Shown here: in pieces, positions 23,650 through 31,400 of the stretch
Layout of the letters: every line of letters begins with the position of its first letter
Numbering within the stretch: the first letter of the stretch is position 1
From: an uncultured Eubacteriales bacterium
GTDB taxonomy: Bacteria; Bacillota; Clostridia; Lachnospirales; Bianqueaceae
Length of the DNA stretch: 32,368 nt
Direction: 5' to 3'
NCBI GenBank assembly: GCA_900315265.1
Contig: OMYN01000021.1
Location: forward strand, 1 to 32,368
The notes under the pieces: model-generated
Told to the model about the DNA's origin: nothing
Databases searched by the model: none
Seen by the model: the letters and a program-made list of their open reading frames with translations, nothing else
Program-made: the position numbers and the translations under genes

Positions 23650-24668
23650 CGGATCAGACAGTTAAAACGGAAGAATTTGAAGCCAAGACCGATGAAAGCT
23701 ACTTTCTGGAAGCTCGTCATCTGACCATGCATTTCCCGGCAGCCAAAGACTTTTTCGGAAAGCCGACCAAGTTTATCCATGCTGCCGACGATGTCTCCTT
23801 TAAAGTGCCCAAAGGCAAGACTCTGGGCGTCGTAGGGGAGAGCGGATGCGGCAAGTCGACCGTGGGTAAAATGTTGATGGATCTGTATCATCCTACCTCC
23901 GGGCAGGTTTTATATGATGGAGTCGATATTACCAACCTGAGTGGGAAACAAAGGCAGCCTTACCGTAAAAAAATGCAGCTGATCTGGCAGGATCCTTATT
24001 CTTCGCTGGACCCTCGCATGCGGGCCGTTAACATCGTGATGGAGCCCATGCAGAACTTCGGCATCGGCCAGAATGAGAAAGAAAGGCAGGAAAAAGCCTT
24101 ACAGCTCTTGTCCATGTGCGGCCTAGGCAGTGAACATGCCCTCTTTTATCCCCATCAGTTTTCCGGAGGACAGCGGCAGAGAATCTGCATTGCCCGCGCG
24201 CTGGCTACCGATCCGGAATTGGTCGTCTGTGACGAACCGGTCAGCGCCCTGGATGTTTCCATTCAGGCTCAGATCATTAACCTGCTGAAAGATTTGCAGG
24301 ATCAGCTGAAGCTGACCTACCTCTTCATTTCTCATGATCTGAATATCGTCCATTTCATCAGCGATGAGATCATCGTTATGTATTTGGGCCAGATCGTGGA
24401 AAGAGGCACCATGGAGGCTGTCTGGAAAGATCGGGCTCATCCCTATACGCAGGCTTTGTTTTCAGCAACTCCGGCTTTTACCGCCGCTGAAAAGAAAGCC
24501 AAGAAACGCATCATTCTGAAAGGGGATGTGCTGTCGCCTGTTGATCCGCCCAAGGCCTGCCGTTTCGCCAGCCGCTGTCCCTATGCTTCGGACCTATGCC
24601 GAAGCGAGGAACCAAGCTGGAAAAAAGTTGCTGACAATCACTTTGTGAAGTGTCACTTATACAAGTAA
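23646..24668 (+). CDS. Peptide ABC transporter ATPase, OppF/DppF type (importer 2)
   Basis: A 340-residue ATPase, partner of the preceding one. It has the OppF-type insertion DFFGKPTKFIHAADDVS, Walker [24 protein letters not shown], the signature [15 protein letters not shown], Walker [16 protein letters not shown] and the switch FISHDLNIV. The C-terminal CRFASRCPYASDLC motif is present. It overlaps the preceding gene by four bases (ATGA) and lies 25 bases before the binding-protein gene. Confidence 0.95.
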   Translation: MTDQTVKTEEFEAKTDESYFLEARHLTMHFPAAKDFFGKPTKFIHAADDVSFKVPKGKTLGVVGESGCGKSTVGKMLMDLYHPTSGQVLYDGVDITNLSGKQRQPYRKKMQLIWQDPYSSLDPRMRAVNIVMEPMQNFGIGQNEKERQEKALQLLSMCGLGSEHALFYPHQFSGGQRQRICIARALATDPELVVCDEPVSALDVSIQAQIINLLKDLQDQLKLTYLFISHDLNIVHFISDEIIVMYLGQIVERGTMEAVWKDRAHPYTQALFSATPAFTAAEKKAKKRIILKGDVLSPVDPPKACRFASRCPYASDLCRSEEPSWKKVADNHFVKCHLYK

Positions 24669-24693
24669 GATCATGTGAAGGAGGATAACACAC

Positions 24694-26289
24694 ATGAAGA
24701 AAAGATCATTCGCAGTCCTTTCACTGGCAATGGTGCTGGCCTTAGCCGTATCCATGCTGTCCGGCTGCTCGTCCAAAGCCGGCTCTACAAGCAGTCAGGC
24801 AGGTGACGAATCTGCGTCAGCAGGTGAGCTGGTTTCCCAGGAAAAGAACGGTAAATCCCGTCCTACCACCGGAAACAAGGACAACAACGCTTTGACGACC
24901 GCTTATTCCGGCACTGTTTCTACGATCGACCCGGAGCTGTTCACCAGTCAGGACGAAGACACGGTCCTTGCTCAGATCTATGAGCCCTTGTTCCTGTTCG
25001 ACAACAAAGGCGAAATGAAACCGTATCTGGCTGAAAGCTGGACGCAGAATGACGACGGCAGCGTTGACTTTACCCTGCGCTCCAACGTCAAATTTCATTC
25101 GGGCGATACGCTGACCAGTGAAGACGTTGAATATACCTTGGGCCGTACCAAGAACTCTCCGGTATGCTCCGCTATCTACGGCAACGTTGAGATGACTATT
25201 ACCGATGATACCCACTTTACCTGGACCTTCCCCAATCAGGACAACGGCGCTTCTTTCAATGACCTGTCCGGCTATATTCAGGCGATGGATATTGTTAACA
25301 AGTCCTGGGCAGAAGGCGTGATCTCCGATCCCAACGATGATCTGGTTTACAACGAGGATGGAACCGGCCCTTATACCTTCGGCGGTATCGAGAGCAGCGG
25401 TGATATCACTCTTAATCGTTTCGACGGTTACTGGGGCGATGCTTCCATCGACACCATTTATTTCAAACATCTGACCGGTGACTTCGAGGTCGCTTTTGAG
25501 TCCGGAGACCTGGATGTCGCTCAGTATTCCAGCCCGGACAACTTCAAGAATATTACGGCGGATGATAACGTCCAGGGTACGACCCAGCCTGTGAACCGTG
25601 TCGGCTACATTACCATGAATTCTACCGACGGCAAAACTTTTGCCAGTCAGGATGTTCGCAAGGCGGTCGCTTATGCCATCAATCGTGACGATCTAGCTTA
25701 TGCAGCAAGCAACGGGACCGGTACTACCGCCTACAACTTGGCTACTCCTTTGACTCAGTTCTACACGGATAACGCCGATCATTTTGACCAGGACATTGAT
25801 AAATCCAAGGAACTGTTGGAAAGCGCCGGTTATTCTGAGTCCAAACCGGCAGAGGTGACCCTGGTAGCGGTTACTTCCAATAATGATATCGTCACGGCCA
25901 GCGAACTTCTGAAAGAGATGCTGGAACAGTCTTACTTCAAGGTTACGATCGAAGAGACCCCGGATATGACCAGGATCCAGTCCGGCGACTATGATCTGGC
26001 TCTTACCAGTATCGGCCTGCTGCCTTCCTTCGGTTCTTATTCGCTGATCTTCAAACCGGATACCGGCCTTGATTTTGCCGGAGCCGTTGACGAGGATGTC
26101 AACCAAGCCTTTGCCGATGCTAAAGACGAGGCCGGATTCCAGAACGCCATGAAGGTTTCCACCGAGTCCTGCTACTACATCCCGGTTTGGTATCCTTCTG
26201 TCCTGCTGGCAGCTGACGGCGATCTGAACGTAGGTGAGTTCAACACCTCGCTGACCTGCTATCTGTTCGGAGAATTCTCCTGGAAATGA
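24694..26289 (+). CDS. Peptide-binding lipoprotein, SBP_bac_5 family (importer 2)
   Basis: A 531-residue extracellular binding protein of usual length. The signal peptide ends in the lipobox LSGC with Cys25 as the anchor, and a Ser-rich linker follows. Family features are the STIDPELFTSQDEDTVLAQI and YEPLFLF segments, FTLRSNVKFHSGDTLTSEDV, and RKAVAYAINRDDLAYA. The closest relationship by eye is to DppA/OppA-like proteins, but it is clearly different from the first binding protein, so the two importers probably take different ligands. It is the last gene of the operon and is followed by a terminator. Confidence 0.93.
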   Translation: MKKRSFAVLSLAMVLALAVSMLSGCSSKAGSTSSQAGDESASAGELVSQEKNGKSRPTTGNKDNNALTTAYSGTVSTIDPELFTSQDEDTVLAQIYEPLFLFDNKGEMKPYLAESWTQNDDGSVDFTLRSNVKFHSGDTLTSEDVEYTLGRTKNSPVCSAIYGNVEMTITDDTHFTWTFPNQDNGASFNDLSGYIQAMDIVNKSWAEGVISDPNDDLVYNEDGTGPYTFGGIESSGDITLNRFDGYWGDASIDTIYFKHLTGDFEVAFESGDLDVAQYSSPDNFKNITADDNVQGTTQPVNRVGYITMNSTDGKTFASQDVRKAVAYAINRDDLAYAASNGTGTTAYNLATPLTQFYTDNADHFDQDIDKSKELLESAGYSESKPAEVTLVAVTSNNDIVTASELLKEMLEQSYFKVTIEETPDMTRIQSGDYDLALTSIGLLPSFGSYSLIFKPDTGLDFAGAVDEDVNQAFADAKDEAGFQNAMKVSTESCYYIPVWYPSVLLAADGDLNVGEFNTSLTCYLFGEFSWK

Positions 26290-26314
26290 GCTAAAAAGCT
26301 TGGAACGAAAAAAG

Positions 26315-26341
26315 CCGGCCGCTTATTTGCGGCCGGTTTTT
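26315..26341. terminator. Bidirectional terminator between convergent genes
   Basis: CCGGCCGC (26315-26322) and GCGGCCGG (26329-26336) form an 8-bp all-GC stem with loop TTATTT. Five T follow on the plus strand, and a run of A precedes it, giving T on the minus strand. It serves the rightward importer 2 operon and the leftward radical SAM gene. Confidence 0.88.
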
Positions 26342-26355
26342 CTGTTATGCAGGCA

Positions 26356-27294
26356 TCATCGCTCGGCATCCCGGATGGCTTTTGTCAGCGTGTTCAAGAC
26401 CCGCTTTTTATCGCCGCTCCATAGGGGAGCGATCAGCAGCTTTTTGGGCCCGTCGCCGGTGAGGCGGTGGATAACGGTCTGCGGCGGCAGGTGCTGAAGA
26501 CAGCTGACGACCAGGTCCGTATACTCTTCAAGCGACAGGACGTGGAAAGGCTTTTCCAGGTACTGCCGGCCCATTTCTGTCCCCTTGAGCACATGCAAAA
26601 GCTGCAGCTTGACCCCGTCCGTATTAATATCGGATCGCCCGTCGGACGGAAGATAGGGCCGGTAAAGGCCGGAAACATAATCAACAGATGCCAGAATATC
26701 GTCCTTGCTCTGCCCGGGCAGCCCCAGGATCAGGTGGGTAATGACAGTCAGCCCGGCTTCCTTAAGGCGCTGATAGGCCTCCTGGTAAACCTCGGTTTTG
26801 TAGCCTCTATTGCTATCCTGTGCGATCTTGTCGTCAGCTGTCTGAAGGCCCAGTTCCACCCAGACAGGTTTGATCGCTGCCAGTTTCGCCAGCATATCGA
26901 TCATGTCCGGGCCCAGACAGTCGGGGCGGGTCCCCAGAGACAAAAGACAGATATCAGGACGGAGAATGGTCTGACGATAAAGCTTGGTCAGTCGGTCGAC
27001 CGGTCCGTAGGTGTTGGTGTAAGACTGAAAGTAGGCAATATACTCCCTATCACTTAGCGGTATGGAAGAGGGTAGTTTGTGGTCCACTCTGGCGCGGGCC
27101 AGGTCGATCTGCTGATCGATAGGAAGAAGAGGGGAGGCAAAGTCGCCGGAGCCGCCTTCCGAACAAAAGGTGCAGCCGCCAAAGGACAAGGAACCGTCCC
27201 GGTTGGGGCAGGTGCAGCCGGACTGGAGACTCAGCCGGTAGATTTTCTGACCAAATGCTTTCTTTAAAACATCGGATACGGATACATATTCCAT
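26356..27294 (-). CDS. Radical SAM protein, YtqA/TIGR01212 family
   Basis: A 312-residue radical SAM protein of the YtqA (TIGR01212) type. The cluster region is GCTCPNRDGSLSFGGCTFC, with cysteines at 27, 29, 41 and 44. Three of them should hold the 4Fe-4S cluster that cleaves S-adenosylmethionine. The later ITHLILGLPGQSKDDIL segment is shared with the Elp3/HemN-like SAM proteins. The specific reaction of the family is not known to me. The ATG at 27294 is preferred because homologues begin near MEYVSVSDVLKKAFGQKIYRL, split here as MEYVSVSDVL and KKAFGQKIYRL. The frame is open to 27399, but that extension would lie upstream of the predicted transcription start. No ribosome site precedes 27294. 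Confidence 0.87.
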   Translation of the reverse strand: MEYVSVSDVLKKAFGQKIYRLSLQSGCTCPNRDGSLSFGGCTFCSEGGSGDFASPLLPIDQQIDLARARVDHKLPSSIPLSDREYIAYFQSYTNTYGPVDRLTKLYRQTILRPDICLLSLGTRPDCLGPDMIDMLAKLAAIKPVWVELGLQTADDKIAQDSNRGYKTEVYQEAYQRLKEAGLTVITHLILGLPGQSKDDILASVDYVSGLYRPYLPSDGRSDINTDGVKLQLLHVLKGTEMGRQYLEKPFHVLSLEEYTDLVVSCLQHLPPQTVIHRLTGDGPKKLLIAPLWSGDKKRVLNTLTKAIRDAER

Positions 27295-27303
27295 AATGTG
27301 CTC

Positions 27304-27333
27304 ATTATAGGATATAAACAGGTGCGGAGGCAA
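27304..27333 (-). promoter_or_regulatory. Promoter of the radical SAM gene, near-leaderless
   Basis: On the minus strand TTGCCT (27328-27333) and TATAAT (27304-27309) are 18 bases apart. The -10 box ends nine bases before the ATG (27292-27294), so the mRNA would begin only a few bases before the start codon. This agrees with the missing ribosome site. A 16-base imperfect palindrome, ATAATG to CATTAT, spans the -10 and start region. Confidence 0.55.
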
Positions 27334-27351
27334 GAAAAAGAAAAGCAGACG

Positions 27352-27360
27352 TGATATAAT
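27352..27360 (+). promoter_or_regulatory. Extended -10 promoter of the PrsW-like gene
   Basis: TGATATAAT fits the extended -10 form TGnTATAAT. No good -35 is present. The start would be near 27367, with AAAGGAG (27383-27389) before ATG 27398. It is divergent from the radical SAM promoter. Confidence 0.5.
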
Positions 27361-27397
27361 AAGAAAGATTTTTCTGCCTTTGAAAGGAGAGAAGGCC

Positions 27398-28153
27398 ATG
27401 TTTTATTTTTTAATGGCGCCCATATTGACCTATAACTGGATCCTGATCGTGTCAGCCGTCGTTCCGGCTATTTTTCTGATGGTAAAAGTATACCGGTCCG
27501 ACCGTCTGGACAAAGAATCTCCCGCTCTTTTGGGAAACCTGGTCGTAGCCGGTATTTTATCCGCTTTGATCGCTATGGTCCTGGAGTGGATCGGGCAAGC
27601 TGTATTGGGAGCGTTTGTTGAGGAAAATACCCGTACTTATAATATATGGCTGTATTTTGTCGTGGTTGCTTTTTCCGAGGAAGGGGCCAAGTACTTTATG
27701 ATGAATCGGCGTACCTGGAACTCGCCTGAGTTTAACTGCCAATATGACGCCGTCGTTTATGCGGTTTTTGTTTCACTTGGTTTTGCCCTGTGGGAAAATC
27801 TGAGCTATGTCATGCATTATGGGTTTACGACAGCTTTGGTGCGGGCTGTTACAGCCATCCCCGGCCATGCTTGCTTCGGCGTGTTCATGGGGGTATTTTA
27901 CGGCCTGGCCCGCGGCTGCTCCTACTTAGGTGAAAACGGCCGGTCTACCTTTTTCAGGGTCCTGTCGGTCCTCTGCCCGGCTTTGATCCACGGTGCTTAT
28001 GACTATATCGCTTCGACTTCTTCTGACAGCAGTCAGTGGTATTTTATTATTTTTATCGCTGTTCTTTTTGTGGTTGCCTTCCTGCTGGTCAACAAACTGT
28101 CCAAGAACGACCGCTACTTTGCTATGAGACATCAGAACTTTATTGATGTGTAA
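27398..28153 (+). CDS. PrsW-family intramembrane metalloprotease
   Basis: A 251-residue multi-helix membrane protein carrying the PrsW motifs: EEGAK with Glu94, Glu95 and Lys98; FALWENLSY with Glu133 and Asn134; IPGHACFGVFMG with His157; and ALIHGAYDY with His198. In Bacillus, PrsW starts the cleavage of an anti-sigma factor. Here no anti-sigma or sigma gene is adjacent, so the substrate is unknown. ATG 27398 follows AAAGGAG; a TTG in the same frame at 27380 lies upstream of that site and is rejected. It is followed by its own terminator, so it is probably not cotranscribed with the adhesin gene. Confidence 0.85.
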   Translation: MFYFLMAPILTYNWILIVSAVVPAIFLMVKVYRSDRLDKESPALLGNLVVAGILSALIAMVLEWIGQAVLGAFVEENTRTYNIWLYFVVVAFSEEGAKYFMMNRRTWNSPEFNCQYDAVVYAVFVSLGFALWENLSYVMHYGFTTALVRAVTAIPGHACFGVFMGVFYGLARGCSYLGENGRSTFFRVLSVLCPALIHGAYDYIASTSSDSSQWYFIIFIAVLFVVAFLLVNKLSKNDRYFAMRHQNFIDV

Positions 28154-28181
28154 TTGAAAGCCAACTTGCCCGTATAGGCTG

Positions 28182-28216
28182 AGGGGTTGTGAAGAAACGT
28201 TCACAGCCCCTTTTTT
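28182..28216 (+). terminator. Terminator of the PrsW-like gene
   Basis: AGGGGTTGTGAA (28182-28193) pairs with TTCACAGCCCCT (28200-28211) with one G-U pair, around a six-base loop, followed by TTTTTT. It lies about 30 bases after the stop codon. Confidence 0.85.
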
Positions 28217-28304
28217 ATTTGTTTCCTCCCCTTTTTAACCGACCAGAACCATTGTCAAAAAAGACGAATCTTTAAATTGACAGGTTAATTACCCATCCGG
28301 GTAG

Positions 28305-28333
28305 TTGTGAGTAAGTGGTTTCTAATTTATATT
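28305..28333 (+). promoter_or_regulatory. Promoter of the surface adhesin gene
   Basis: TTGTGA (28305-28310) and TATATT (28328-28333) are 17 bases apart. The leader would be about 80 bases and ends in AGGAGGAG before the ATG. The region 28217-28418 otherwise holds no gene. Confidence 0.5.
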
Positions 28334-28382
28334 TTTCATGTAAATATCCAAAATTGTAGGCTTTTACAATGGATGATATTTA

Positions 28383-28394
28383 TTACATATGTAA
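28383..28394. promoter_or_regulatory. TTACATATGTAA palindrome in the adhesin leader
   Basis: A perfect 12-bp palindrome lies between the predicted promoter and the ribosome site, 25 bases before the start codon. It could bind a repressor; there is no regulator gene nearby to pair it with. Confidence 0.35.
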
Positions 28395-28418
28395 AGATTA
28401 CACGAATCAGGAGGAGAC

Positions 28419-31400
28419 ATGAAAAACCGTAACCGTAGAAGAAAAGGAGTCCGGTCTATCCTTTCTATACTGGTATCGCTGCTGATGATTTTGACCATGC
28501 TGCCTAATCAGCTGGTTTCAGCAGCCGATGACGAAAGGATAGGGCAGGAAGAAACAGCCCTGACCGATCAGCAAACGGTTGATAATGAAGAAACCGATAA
28601 TGCTGCTGATCAGGGTAGTTTTTACGTGCAGACAGAAGACACAGCAGAAGGCAGCGGCGAAGTAGAAAGTAAGGCTGGTGTCCCGGATGCTGATTCACAG
28701 GATACGACTCAGGATGAAACAAGCCTGATTGAAAGTGAACAAACAGACAGTAGTGAAACTTCTTCGAACGATTCATTCGGAGAAGAGGATGATCAGAACG
28801 CGGAACTTTCCGGCTTGTCCCAGCCGGATACAGAAAAAACGGCGGATGCCTCTCACCAGGGCCAGGTCGAAGTTATCTTCACGGCCCTGGACGGAAGTCA
28901 GATTTCCGATCAGTGGGTGACCGCCAGCCAGGAGGCTCCCGCAGAAGTGGATATGCCTGCCCATACTCAGGATGGACTGATCTGGGTAAGGGCGGACGAA
29001 AACGGTGATGGCAACGTTACTATTGAGGATAATGTCAGGCTGATCAACCTGACCGGACCCGGACCTGTCATCTTTGCCGAGGAACACGATGAATTTACCG
29101 AGATAACGGAGGCAGCGGCCGGCATAAGCAGTCTGCCGGCAAGAGCTGCAATCAGGCGTGCTGCTCAAAACTCCACTACGACCGGACCGGCGACATCCAA
29201 GACCTTGACAGACAATGGTGATGGAACTTATACCCTGTCTTTGAGTGTGACCGGAAAAGCTTCTTCGAGCCAGGAATCCAATAAAGCGGACGTGGTTATT
29301 ATTCTGGATATTTCCGGAAGTATGGCGTACGGCAGTGTGGACCCGAGAAGGGCTGTAGGACGTAACAATCCCTCCCGCTTGTCAAAGGCACAGGAAGCTG
29401 TTAATCAATTGGCTCAGAGTCTTTTGGCTAATAATACGACTGCTGAACCGGACAGAGTCCAGTTGTCTCTGGTAAGTTTCTCAAATGTTGCAGCCGTGCG
29501 TGCAACAGGCGTTACGAATTACAGCAGTTTCAGCAGTACCGTCAATAGCCTTAAAGCCGATGGCGGTACCAACTGGGAAGATGCTCTTCAAACCGCGAAT
29601 AGCATTCAACTGCGTTCGGATGCCGACCAGTATGTGATCTTTGTTTCCGACGGCAACCCTACCTTCCGACTGACCCAAGGCGGAGGACAAGGCCCGGAGA
29701 ATCAGCGTTATTATTACGATAATTACGGTCATTACGTTTATGGCAGCGGCAACTCCGACAATAACGGGAAGAACTATAAATATGCCCTGGTCCAGGCCAG
29801 GAATATCGTTAACAGCGGTAAGAAACTGTATACCCTGAACGTATACGGCGATGCTAATGAGATGGCACAGCTGGCCAGGGACAGCGGAGCAGTTGCCAAC
29901 TTTGATGCCAAAAACAATGACCAAGTCCTGGCAGCCTTCGAAGCGATCGTCAATCAGATCAATGCCAACTTTTCTTATAAAGACTGCAAGATCTCGGACG
30001 GTGTGACCAGTCTGACTTCCCATGTTCTTCTTGACGGAGATGCCGACAGCTTTAGCTATCAAATAAGCGGAGGCTCTTACGGAGACGGTCAGGTATGGAC
30101 AGATGCGCCTGCGGCTTCCTTTACTGATGGAAGTGTCAGCTGGGATCTGGGCGGTATGCAGCTGGAAGACGGTGTTACCTATACCGTTTCGTTCCGGGTA
30201 TGGCCTTCTCAGTCTGCTTATGACCTGGTCTCCGATCTGAACAACGGCCTTAAGACCTACGACTCACTGACCGATGCCGAGAAAAAGCAGATCGCGTCGA
30301 TCGAAGGCGGCTACGGCCTTAAGACCAATACCGACGCTTCGATCGATTATACACAGCTGGAAACGCTGGATACCGAACATCTGCCGGACGGTGCGCAGGA
30401 TAACGGAGACGGGACCTGGTCGGCTAACGGCTATACCTTTACTCAGCTGGAAGACGGAACCTATCATGGGGTCAAAGAGAGCAAAGGGACGGATGCGATC
30501 GATCAGCCGGATCCTATTCCTCTGGATAAAACTCAGCTGACCGTCCGCAAAGTCTGGACCGATGATCTGGATACAAGCAGCCGGCCCGACAGCATTACGC
30601 TCAAGATCACCCGTGACGATCAGACCTATATTCCGGTTACGCTCAGCGCTGCCAATAATTGGGAGAGTGTGATTTTTATTGCACCCGGCCTGATAGCGGG
30701 AGGCGAGACGCTGGAAGACGGACACGATTATACGATCGTGGAAGAGGGGTCCAACAATCATTATGAAGTAGCAGCGGATGTCCTGCATCCCATGATCGTA
30801 GAGAGCGTTCTTCAGGACAGTGCGGGCGGCGACAGTGAATTGACCGTCACCAATACCTTGAAGGGACGTCTGAAGATCAGTAAGACGGTAACGGCTTCCG
30901 AAGGACTGACAGCGCCTGACAAAGAATTCTCTTTCAAGGTCACGCTGACGGATAAAGACGGTAAGGATCTTGACATTTCCAGCCAGAAAATCAGCTATAC
31001 GATTACCCATAAAGACGGCACGGTTTCCCAGCCGGCGCAGCTTGGACAGGATGGCCTGATCCAGCTCAAAGACGGCGAGTCCGCGACCATCGCGGATATC
31101 CCCAGCGGCAGCCGCTATAAGGTTGAGGAAGCCGATCTGCCTAAGGGCTTTACCCAGACGCAGACGACCGGAAATCAAGGGACTATTACGAGTGATCATG
31201 TCCAGGAAGCTGCCTTTACTAACAACTATGCGGTCGAAAAAACTTCGGCTGACCTAGGCATTGCCAAGTCCCTGATCTACACCGGCGACGTTTGGCTGCC
31301 GGATATGGCCGGGAAATTTACCTTTACTCTGACCGCAGTGACCCAAGGGGCACCCATGCCGGATACGACCGTGATCACCAATACGGATCAAAAGGGCAGC

